Assembly (NCBI RefSeq): GCF_014195535.1
Contig: NZ_JACIBY010000005.1
Span: 183,807-247,806, forward strand
DNA length: 64,000 bases
DNA from: Runella defluvii
Lineage (GTDB): Bacteria > Bacteroidota > Bacteroidia > Cytophagales > Spirosomataceae
Direction: 5' to 3'
Part shown: in pieces, positions 34,267 to 43,400 of the stretch
How positions within the stretch are numbered: the stretch's first letter is position 1
Layout: the number at the start of each line of letters is the position of its first letter
Position numbers and translations under genes: made by a program
Notes under the pieces: generated by a model
What the model was told of the DNA's origin: nothing
Seen by the model: only the letters and a program-made list of their open reading frames with translations
The model's database searches: none

Positions 34267-37083
34267 TTACAAAAGGCGGTATGAAAAGCCGAGGCTTACC
34301 AACTGGCCGGTGCGGTATTTTTGAACGAAGAAGTCTTTGCTAGACTCAAATTTGTTGTCTTTGTTAGAGTCTTGCATGATGCGCCAAGGCTGATTCAACA
34401 AATCTTGCACGCCTCCTTTGAGTGTCCAACGCTGACCAAGTCCTTTTGAGAAAGTGAGGTCAACAATGTTACGAGGCATCTCGTACAAGTCTGGATACGC
34501 TTCAAAACCAACCGCTATGATACGACGGCCAATCACGTTGTAGAGCAAGTTGATTTGGAGGTCTTTCTTGGTATCGTTGTAGTTGATACCAACGTTGATG
34601 ATATAAGGCGATTGTCCTTGAAGCGGGCGGTTGTCCGATTGCCCGATACCACGATCGCCAAGGCTAACACGGCTGTGAATCAAGGCAGTATTAAACAATA
34701 GGCTTGTTTTTTCAAAAATACGTGAGCCTGGAAGAACATTTCCTAACCCCTTTTTGATTTCGATTTCAATACCCGTGCTGTAGGCACTTGCGGCATTGTT
34801 GGTGATAAAAGTTTTTGAACCTAATCCTGTTGAACCCAAATCAACTGTTGATTCAATAGGCGTGTCAAAATACTTGTAGAAGGCCGCCACACTCACTAAT
34901 TCAGAAGGCGTAGGATAATGTTCCCAGCGCAAATCCATGTTTTGAATAGTCGCGATTTTAAGGTTTGGATTTCCTTCATATACCACGTTGAAATCAAAAT
35001 CAAAGAACGAGAATGGCGCCAATTCGCGGAACTCAGGACGGTTTACGGTTACCCCGTATGCCGCTCTTAAAAGGGTCTTTTCTGTGAAGTTGTACGTAAG
35101 GTTTGCAGAAGGCAATACGCTCGTGATTTTGTTATCCACCTTTGCCGCTGCTCCTCCCAAATACGCACTGTTCATTTGCTGGCGGTTATTTTCGATTCGG
35201 ACTCCTACGATGGCATTGAATTTTTTCGTAAATGGAATGTTGACCAAGCCATATCCTGCAATAAGTGTATTGTTAGACGTGTAGGAGTCGTTGGGGTTGG
35301 TTTGTTCGTCGATGCGAATACCGCCGTCGTTACGAACATTTTGGAACAAGGTGTTGATATCACTACTTGCTAAAGCAGGATTGAAGTTTCCACCACGTAC
35401 ATAGCCAAGGTTACGGGCTTTGAAAGTACGGTCTTTAATTTCGTAAAATCCACCAAATTTAAGTTCGATTTCTTTTTCACCAGCACTTACCTTTTGGGTA
35501 AGGTTGGCAGCGCCTGTGATTCCGCTCTCGTTCATTTTAGAACTAAAACGTCCCAAAAAATAAGCCTGTGCTTGTCCGATTGGAATGTAGATTTCGGTCT
35601 TGTTGGTCGCAGCATCCACTACGTCCGAACGATAGCGCTTATAGTCGGGCTGGTCGCGGTAGGAATTGTTGTAACCTGCCACCCAATCAATGACTGTTTT
35701 GTCGTTGTTAAATTTGTGCTTACCTGTCAACTGACCTGAGTAAATACCACGATATACTTGGTCAAACGAATGGTTGTTAGGGCGATAGTTTTGTGCAATA
35801 TCTTGTCCAGAACGAAACACATAACGGCCGTTGCTGATTTGGTTGAACAAGTTCTTAAACTCAATACTGTGGTTGTTGTTGAAACGAAACGCCCAGTTGT
35901 GTAATACGCCCACGCGGTTGTTACGAGCGTAAGCTTTATCGTTATACTCAAACAATGTTTCAGTCACATCGTTGGCGCCGATGTTATAATCATTACGTTG
36001 GTTGGTCGTCAAAAGGCGCGTTTCGCTGTAATTAACAGTCGTAATGTTGCCAATTTGAACCTTGCCAAGTTTCATTTTGAAGTTTCCAGTGAGAGAAACA
36101 CGTTGGTCAGGAGTCGCGGTAGAAGCAACAGGAACCCACTCATTGCGCAACGAGCGACCCGCTAACTCAACAAGTGCAGGGTTGTTGCTCACGGCACGAA
36201 TGTCTTTCGGGAAGTTGCTGGGGAGATCTAAATACCCATTGTTAAAGCTTGTCCAGTAATTAGCCCCTTGCTTCGATTCTTTAAAATCTCCAAAAGTTGT
36301 TCCTTGACGAATACCTAAGCTGTAATCAAGGGTAACGCTATTTTGATCAGGAATGCTTTTGGTATAAATTTTAACAATTCCACCCGCAAATTCGCCAGGA
36401 AGATCCGCCGAAGGTGTCTTATAAATAAGCAGGCGGTCGATTTGACCACTAGGAATAACGTCAAAAGAGAATGCTTTCACGTCGGTTTCCATGGAAGGCG
36501 TGAAGGCATTGTGCAGCATCACGTTGTTATAACGAGAGTTAAGACCACGAATGGTGATGAAACGATCACCTACAATCGTAATCCCTGGCACGCGTTTTAC
36601 TACTTGCGCAGCGTCGCGGTCGAGGGAGCGGGTGATTTGCTGTGAAGAAATCCCGCTAACGATGTTTTGAGAAGCTTTAATTTCGCTAATGACCGACACT
36701 TCGGTGTTGGTTTGGCGGGTCGCTACTACTTTTACTTCGGCAAGGGTAGCAGCTGCTTCCAAAAGCGCCGTGTTGATTTCAGTGATTTTTTCGGCTTCTA
36801 CTTTTACGTTTGGAATATTTTCGGTGCGGTATGAAACATACGTAACTTCTACCGTGTAAGCGCCTACAGGAACTTTGGCCATTGAGAAAAACCCATTAAC
36901 GTCGGTAGTTGACCCTAGTTGGGTACCTACGATTCTGACGGTTGCACCAATAAGCGTTTCTTTTGTTTTGGCATCGGTGATTGTTCCGCGAAGTGTTCCT
37001 GTTTGGGCAAAAGTGGCAAAACTCAGCAGAAGCATCGCCAATAAGGCAGTAAATTGTCGTAACATTTTTTGAATGGTCAACAT
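34267..37083 (-). CDS. TonB-dependent receptor
   Basis: A 938-residue outer-membrane receptor with a signal peptide ending FATFAQ. The carboxypeptidase-D-like domain spans about 30-115 (LRGTITDAKTKETLIGATVRI), the plug about 125-240 (VVKRVPGITIVGDRFITIRGL, FAGGIVKIYTK), and the barrel the rest. The plug wording SRYNNVMLHNAFTPSMETDVKAFSFD is that of the large receptors paired with beta-helix lipoproteins. A second ATG at 37065 gives an equally good signal peptide. Head of a three-gene operon driven from 37144-37171. Substrate unknown. Confidence 0.93.
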   Translation of the reverse strand: MLTIQKMLRQFTALLAMLLLSFATFAQTGTLRGTITDAKTKETLIGATVRIVGTQLGSTTDVNGFFSMAKVPVGAYTVEVTYVSYRTENIPNVKVEAEKITEINTALLEAAATLAEVKVVATRQTNTEVSVISEIKASQNIVSGISSQQITRSLDRDAAQVVKRVPGITIVGDRFITIRGLNSRYNNVMLHNAFTPSMETDVKAFSFDVIPSGQIDRLLIYKTPSADLPGEFAGGIVKIYTKSIPDQNSVTLDYSLGIRQGTTFGDFKESKQGANYWTSFNNGYLDLPSNFPKDIRAVSNNPALVELAGRSLRNEWVPVASTATPDQRVSLTGNFKMKLGKVQIGNITTVNYSETRLLTTNQRNDYNIGANDVTETLFEYNDKAYARNNRVGVLHNWAFRFNNNHSIEFKNLFNQISNGRYVFRSGQDIAQNYRPNNHSFDQVYRGIYSGQLTGKHKFNNDKTVIDWVAGYNNSYRDQPDYKRYRSDVVDAATNKTEIYIPIGQAQAYFLGRFSSKMNESGITGAANLTQKVSAGEKEIELKFGGFYEIKDRTFKARNLGYVRGGNFNPALASSDINTLFQNVRNDGGIRIDEQTNPNDSYTSNNTLIAGYGLVNIPFTKKFNAIVGVRIENNRQQMNSAYLGGAAAKVDNKITSVLPSANLTYNFTEKTLLRAAYGVTVNRPEFRELAPFSFFDFDFNVVYEGNPNLKIATIQNMDLRWEHYPTPSELVSVAAFYKYFDTPIESTVDLGSTGLGSKTFITNNAASAYSTGIEIEIKKGLGNVLPGSRIFEKTSLLFNTALIHSRVSLGDRGIGQSDNRPLQGQSPYIINVGINYNDTKKDLQINLLYNVIGRRIIAVGFEAYPDLYEMPRNIVDLTFSKGLGQRWTLKGGVQDLLNQPWRIMQDSNKDNKFESSKDFFVQKYRTGQLVSLGFSYRLL

Positions 37084-37143
37084 TTGGGAGTTGTAATATT
37101 TGATTCAATTTGGTGTCATAAATCCTTTATCAGGATTGCGCTG

Positions 37144-37171
37144 CAAAGGTAGAAGTGCAATATTAAGTCAA
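37144..37171 (-). promoter_or_regulatory. Promoter of TonB/beta-helix lipoprotein operon
   Basis: On the minus strand TTG (37171-37169), a 17-base spacer and TACCTTTG (37151-37144) match the consensus. A divergent -7 box TAACTTTG for the GH3 gene lies at 37347-37354, with TTG trinucleotides 14 and 25 bases upstream, so its -33 is uncertain. Confidence 0.6.
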
Positions 37172-37376
37172 TGTTAACCCAGTATTACGGCTAGGTTATA
37201 TTTGAAAAATAAACGGATAAGTACCTATAATTCACCCTGTTTCAAGAAATGACTCGTTAGTTAAATTTAGTTTATAAATAATAAACAGTTCAGGTTAAAT
37301 TGTACCAGAATATCGGTTTTGTACAATTTTTGTGGAGAGGTTTTAGTAACTTTGTCGCTATTTTTAAATCAGTGAA

Positions 37377-40300
37377 ATGAAGATTTTTTGGACGAATTCT
37401 ATTGCAGGAGTTATCATAAGTGTGGGCGTTGCGATGGGGCTGGTGGGCTCTTATCACAAAGAGGCAGATGGAAAGCCTACGCAATGGGCGCTAAAAGAAG
37501 ACAATGCTCCCTCTAAAGCGGTTTTTGAAGCAAATCGCTGGGCAGATAGTGTCTTTAGCAAAATGACCCTCGAAGAAAAAATCGGGCAGGTTTTTATGAT
37601 TGCCACTTACTCAGACCGTAATGAAACCTACTATCGGCACGTGGACAACCTCATCAAAAATCATCATATCGGCGGGCTCATTTTTTTTAAAGGAGGCCCT
37701 TCGCGGCAAGCAAAACTCGTAAACCGTTATCAGGCGCTTTCAAAAGTACCCTTGATGGTAGGCATCGACGGCGAATGGGGACTGGGAATGCGCCTTGACA
37801 GCATCGACGATTTCCCCAAACAAATGACCCTCGGCGCCATTCAGGACAATCAATACATTTATAAAATGGGGCGGATGATTGGGCATCAGTGCCAATTGGC
37901 GGGTATCCAAGTCAATTTTGCACCCGTGGCCGACATCAACTCAAACCCTCGGAACCCTGTGATTGGACTACGCTCGTTTGGAGAAGACCGTGACAATGTA
38001 ACCGCCAAAGCGGCTGCGTATATGAAAGGGCTTCAACACCAACGGGTGATCGCCACTGCCAAACACTTCCCTGGCCATGGCGATACGGGCACCGACTCCC
38101 ACTTTACCTTACCTGTGCTTTCACACTCGACCGACCACCTGACCCAAACCGACTTATATCCTTTTCAAAAACTGATTGCCGACAGCCTTACGGGAATTAT
38201 CACGGGGCATTTATACGTCCCCGTTCTTGACAATCGTCCTCACCTTGCCTCTTCTCTTTCCGAAAAAATAGTAACCGATTTGCTCAAAAAACAAATGGGC
38301 TTTCAGGGATTGGTCTTCACTGATGCCATGAACATGAAAGGTGTAGTGCGTGGCCGAACGCCCGTTGAAGCTAACATAAAAGCATTGGTAGCAGGAAATG
38401 ATGTACTACTATATCCCGAAAGCGTGATTGAGTCGGTGCGGCGTATCAAAGAAAGTGTATCGCGAGGGACGATTCCGATGGACGTCATCGACGAAAAAGT
38501 ACGAAAAATATTACGGGCAAAGTATTGGACAGGCTTGCACCTCACCAAGCCAATTCCTGTTGTCGCTCTCAACGCATCGCTACAGGCCCCCGAAGTAAAA
38601 GCCCTCACGCGTGATTTGTGCGAACAAGCCGTCACTTTGGTACGAAACGATAACCAACTCCTGCCACTTTCATCGCTCGATACATGTAGTTTTGCCTCGA
38701 TTGCCATCGGCGGCGGGGGTATCAATCTGTTCCAACAAACCTTGAGCAAATATGCCCCGTTCAAGCATATTGTGTATGCCGACAAACCTACCACCAACCA
38801 AGAGATAGAAGGTTTGGTGGCGCAAGCGGCCAATGCCAACGTGGTGATGGTTAGTTTGCACGATACCCGACGCAATTTTAATCGTCCTTTTACCATTACT
38901 CCCGCTACGATTGAACTCCTCAACCGCTTGCAACAAAAAGCCAAGGTGATTGTGAGCATTTTTGCCACCCCTTACGCCTTGAAGCAACTGCCCGCTACGT
39001 CTGCAGTAGTATGTGCTTACGAAAACCTCCCTGACCTTGAAGTAGTGGCTGCGGAGCAAATTTTTGGGGCGTTGCCATTCAAAGGCAAATTGCCTGTTTC
39101 CATTGAAAACACGTATGAGTTAGGAACGGGTATCATCACCAAGCCACTCAACCGCCTACAAATCGGCTATCCCGAACAAGTCGGTATGAGTGCTGAGGTT
39201 TTGAACAAAATCGACACCCTCGTCGAGCGCTCGATTCAGGCGCGCATTTTCCCTGGCTGCGAAGTAGTAGTGGCGCGCAAAGGACGCGTGGTGTTTCAGC
39301 GGAGCTACGGCACCTTGACTTACGATAACCTCACCGAAAAAGTCACCAACGAAACCCTCTACGACGTGGCGTCGGTGACCAAGGTAGCCGCAACGCTCCA
39401 AGCCGTGATGTACCTACACGAAGAAGGTGTTTTGGACTTAAAACAAAAAGCGGCACACTATTTGCCTGAACTCGTAGGAACAAACAAAGCAGCAATTACC
39501 ATCGAGGACTTACTACTGCACCGTTCGGGCTTGGTGTCATTTTATCCCAAACTTTGGGAGCGTACCAAAACAGGCGGCGGTGGGCTGATGACCGAGTATT
39601 ACAGCTCAATTCGAGACAGCGTGTATTCGATGCAAATTGCCCCCAAGCTTTTTGCCAAACCCGCCCTACGCGATTCGGTTTGGAAAGGCATCATCCAGTC
39701 ACCGATGCGCAAAGAAGTCAATGGGAAGCATTCGTTTGTGTATAGTGATTTGGGAATTTTGGTGCTACAAAAAGTGGTAGAACGAATCACCAATCAGCCG
39801 TTAGATGAGTTTTTGAGTCAAAATTTCTACGAACCACTCGGAATGATGACGACGACCTATTTGCCTTTGGGGCGTTTTCCAGAAAGTCAGATTGCACCTA
39901 CTGAAAACGACTTTTCGTACCGAAATCAGTTGCTTCGGGGCACAGTTCATGACCAAATGGCCGCAGTTTATGGCGGAGTTGCGGGCCATGCGGGTTTGTT
40001 CAGCACAGCCTACGACTTAGCCATTTTGATGCAGATGAACCTACAAAAAGGGCACTACGGCGACCGTCGGTATTTTCAAGAAGAAACCCTACCCTTGTTT
40101 TCAAAAATGTATGACTCGGCCCATCACCGTGGGTTGGGCTGGGACAAAGCTCCCACCAACGGGGAGAGCAATTTTGTAGCGGCGACTGCTTCCTCCAATT
40201 CGTTTGGGCATTCGGGTTTTACGGGCACCATGGTGTGGGTTGACCCTAAAGAAGAACTGGTGTTTGTGATGTTGTCAAACCGCGTGCATCCCAATGCCGA

Positions 40301-40382
40301 AAACAATGAAATCAACCGAAAACGAATCCGTCGAAGAGTCCACGAAATCGTTTATCAGGCCATTCTCAAAGACGGAAAATAA
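37377..40382 (+). CDS. GH3 beta-N-acetylhexosaminidase fused to beta-lactamase-family domain
   Basis: A 1001-residue exported protein. Residues 55-390 are a glycoside hydrolase family 3 domain of the NagZ type, with the KHFPGHGDTGTDSH loop (229-242) and nucleophile Asp316 (VFTDAMNM). About 400-585 is the GH3 C-terminal domain. From about 600 to the end lies a serine beta-lactamase/penicillin-binding-like hydrolase with Ser666-x-x-Lys669 (ASVTK) and a VYSDLG motif as second catalytic element. The combination suggests periplasmic processing of peptidoglycan or muropeptides by glycosidase plus D-amino-acid peptidase or esterase action. The architecture recurs in Bacteroidota. N-terminus: uncleaved anchor or signal at 8-24. 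Confidence 0.9.
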   Translation: MKIFWTNSIAGVIISVGVAMGLVGSYHKEADGKPTQWALKEDNAPSKAVFEANRWADSVFSKMTLEEKIGQVFMIATYSDRNETYYRHVDNLIKNHHIGGLIFFKGGPSRQAKLVNRYQALSKVPLMVGIDGEWGLGMRLDSIDDFPKQMTLGAIQDNQYIYKMGRMIGHQCQLAGIQVNFAPVADINSNPRNPVIGLRSFGEDRDNVTAKAAAYMKGLQHQRVIATAKHFPGHGDTGTDSHFTLPVLSHSTDHLTQTDLYPFQKLIADSLTGIITGHLYVPVLDNRPHLASSLSEKIVTDLLKKQMGFQGLVFTDAMNMKGVVRGRTPVEANIKALVAGNDVLLYPESVIESVRRIKESVSRGTIPMDVIDEKVRKILRAKYWTGLHLTKPIPVVALNASLQAPEVKALTRDLCEQAVTLVRNDNQLLPLSSLDTCSFASIAIGGGGINLFQQTLSKYAPFKHIVYADKPTTNQEIEGLVAQAANANVVMVSLHDTRRNFNRPFTITPATIELLNRLQQKAKVIVSIFATPYALKQLPATSAVVCAYENLPDLEVVAAEQIFGALPFKGKLPVSIENTYELGTGIITKPLNRLQIGYPEQVGMSAEVLNKIDTLVERSIQARIFPGCEVVVARKGRVVFQRSYGTLTYDNLTEKVTNETLYDVASVTKVAATLQAVMYLHEEGVLDLKQKAAHYLPELVGTNKAAITIEDLLLHRSGLVSFYPKLWERTKTGGGGLMTEYYSSIRDSVYSMQIAPKLFAKPALRDSVWKGIIQSPMRKEVNGKHSFVYSDLGILVLQKVVERITNQPLDEFLSQNFYEPLGMMTTTYLPLGRFPESQIAPTENDFSYRNQLLRGTVHDQMAAVYGGVAGHAGLFSTAYDLAILMQMNLQKGHYGDRRYFQEETLPLFSKMYDSAHHRGLGWDKAPTNGESNFVAATASSNSFGHSGFTGTMVWVDPKEELVFVMLSNRVHPNAENNEINRKRIRRRVHEIVYQAILKDGK

Positions 40383-40464
40383 ATCTCATTCTTTGAAAAG
40401 TGATGATGTATCAATAAAGAGGTAATTTTAAGCGTTTTTATCAAAATCAATACATTAACGGATT

Positions 40465-43400
40465 ATGTTCAAAAAACTACTTTTTCTAAGCTGCGCCGCT
40501 TTGCTGGTTTGTGGGGTAATTTTTGAGAGTGCAGCTCAAAGTATTAGCTCCGTTATAGTCACCAGTACGTCGGGTGTCATCCCTGCGGGTGGCTATTGCG
40601 CTGGCCAAGGAGTACGGGTGTCGTTTAGTGCAACAGGCTTTGCAGGAACTCCTACTTTTTCGGTACAGCTATCGGACGCTGCGGGGGTCTTCCCTGCTAC
40701 TCCCAACGTCATTGGCTCGGGCAACGCTAGCCCAATTTCGGCCAATATCCCCGTGGGTACAAGTGCAGGCTCAGGCTACAAAATACGCGTCACTTCAGGG
40801 CTGACTGTTTCGGCAGGTAGTGCGTCATTTACGGTCAACCCCGTTGCCACTGTCAATCCCGTCAGCAATGTAACTGCTTGTAGTGGAGCAGGTGTAAGTG
40901 GTATTTCTTTTAGCAGCTCTAGTGCTGGTGCAACGTTCTTTTGGACGAGTTCCACCAACATTGGCTTTGGCACATCTGGTTCGGGAAATATCCCTAACTT
41001 TACCGCCGTCAACAATGGAACGTCAAACGTCACTGCCAATGTGACCGTTGTCCCGTCGGTTAATGGCTGCGTAGGACTTGCTTCTAGTTTTGATGTGACC
41101 ATTCGCCCCGTCGCAACGGTCAACGCCGTGGGAAACGTCAATGTTTGTAATGGCACGGCCAATGCAGCGATTAATTTTAGCAGCCCAACGGCTGGTACTA
41201 CCTTCACCTGGACCAGTTCGGCAAACGTAGGATTTGGAAACTCAGGTTCGGGTTCTATCCCTGCTTTCACGGCTACCAACCCAGGCACTTCTTCGGTGAC
41301 TTCGACCGTCACCGTCACGCCCAATCTCAACGGATGCCCAGGCCCAGCGCAGTCATTTAACGTGACCGTCAACCCAACCAATGCCACCGTCAATTCCGTT
41401 TCCAATCTTTCTTATTGCGACGATACCTCAGCCCCTTCCATCAACTTTACCAGTTCGTCAGCAGGGGCGACGTTTGAATGGACATCTTCGGCTAACATTG
41501 GCTTTGGTACTTCAGGCACGGGGAACATCCCTGCGTTTATTGCCAACAACAATAGCAATGCTGACGTAACCGCAACCATTACAGTTACGCCGCGCGTGGG
41601 CGGTTGTGCGGGCAATCCAACGACGTTTTCTGTCACCGTTAAACATAAGCCTACAGCCAACACCCTTTCAAATGTGGTTACTTGCAATGGTACCAGCAAC
41701 CCTGCCATCGCATTGACAAGCTTCTCGGCGGGTACGACATTTGCATGGACCAGCTCAGTAAACGTCGGTTTTGGCACCTCAGGCACTGGAAATATCCCCG
41801 CTTTTACGGCAATCAATGCGGGAGCAGGTATTCAAGTTGCTACCGTTACGGTAACACCTTCGGTGGGAGGATGCACAGGAAACAGTACGTCTTTTAGCGT
41901 GACTGTCAATCCTACGACCAGCGTCAATACCGTTGCTAATGCCGCTTTTTGCGGTGGAATTCCAGTAGCAGGAATTAACTTTTCTAGCCCCGTGGCAGGT
42001 ACTACGTACAGTTGGACAAGCACGGCAAACGTGGGCTTTGGCACGTCAGGAACAGGCAACATCCCTTCTTACACAACCACCAATTCTAGCACTACTCCCG
42101 TCGTTGCAACCGTTACGGTTACGCCTAGCATTGGAAACTGTCCAGGGGCATCCAAAACATTTACTGTTACTGTCAATCCTGCCCCAACGGTCAACGCCAT
42201 TTCCAACGCCGTCTATTGTAATGCGGCTTCGGCTTCAGCCATCACGTTTTCTAGCCCTGTTGCAGGAACGACCTACACTTGGTCAAGTTCAGTAAACATT
42301 GGTTTTGGGGTTTCGGGAACGGGCAATATTCCTGCTTATACCGCTACCAACGCTACCTCAAACCCCGTTATCAGTACCATCACTGTCACCCCAAGTACAG
42401 GAACATGTACTGGCCCAGCGTCAACTTTTACCATCACTGTCAACCCTACGCCCGTTGTTGGTACAGTTGCGAATGCCGTTTATTGTGGCAATGCAAGTGC
42501 CAGTGCGATTTCATTTACCAGTTCCACATCGGGAACTACGTACGCTTGGTCAAGTAGCTCCAACGTAGGTTTCGGGACGGCGGGCACGGGAAATATTGCG
42601 GCTTTTACAACGTTGGATAGCGCCTCTGTCGTTTTGGGCACCATCACCGTTACGCCTACAGCCAATACCTGCGTAGGAGCCTCTAAAACATTTACCATTA
42701 CCGTAAACCCGTCGCCTAAAGTGACGACCGTAAACAATGTGGCCTACTGTAACACTGCCCCAGGCGCCGCCATTGCTTTTACGAGTCCTACTTCGGGAAG
42801 TACCTACACGTGGACATCATCGGCCAATGTTGGTTTTGGAACGTCGGGTTCGGGAAACATTGCCGCTTTTACGGTAGCCAATGCGGGCGTAGCACCTATC
42901 ATTTCGACCGTGAGTGTTACGGCAAAAACCGCTACCTGTACGGGCCCAGTAAAAACTTTCACCGTCACTGCCAACCCAACACCAGTTGTCACGACACTTA
43001 GTAATTTGACCTATTGCGGTGCAATAACAGCCCCCGCTATTTCTTTTACAAGCCTTACCTCAGGCACTACCTACGCCTGGACAAGCACGGCTAACGTAGG
43101 TTTTGGAACAACAGGCACGGGCGCTATCACAAGTTATACAGTAGCAAACCCTATCGCTGCTGCCACAACGGCTACGGTAAGCGTCATCCCAACCGCCAAT
43201 ACCTGCGAAGGAACGGCCAAGACGTTTATCATTACAGTAAACCCAAGCCCAGTTGTTAGTAACATTGCTGATATTACCCTTTGTGCGGGAGAAAAAGGAA
43301 ACGCTATCTCGTTTACAAGCGCCACTCCAAGTACAACATTTGCTTGGTCAACTCCTACCAACGTTGGTTTTGGCGTGGCAGGAACGGGCAATATCGCCGC

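Noticed and set aside
38303-38968. 221-codon minus-strand open frame inside the GH3 fusion gene
   Set aside because: Shadow of the GH3 coding frame, whose catalytic motifs run through the same bases.
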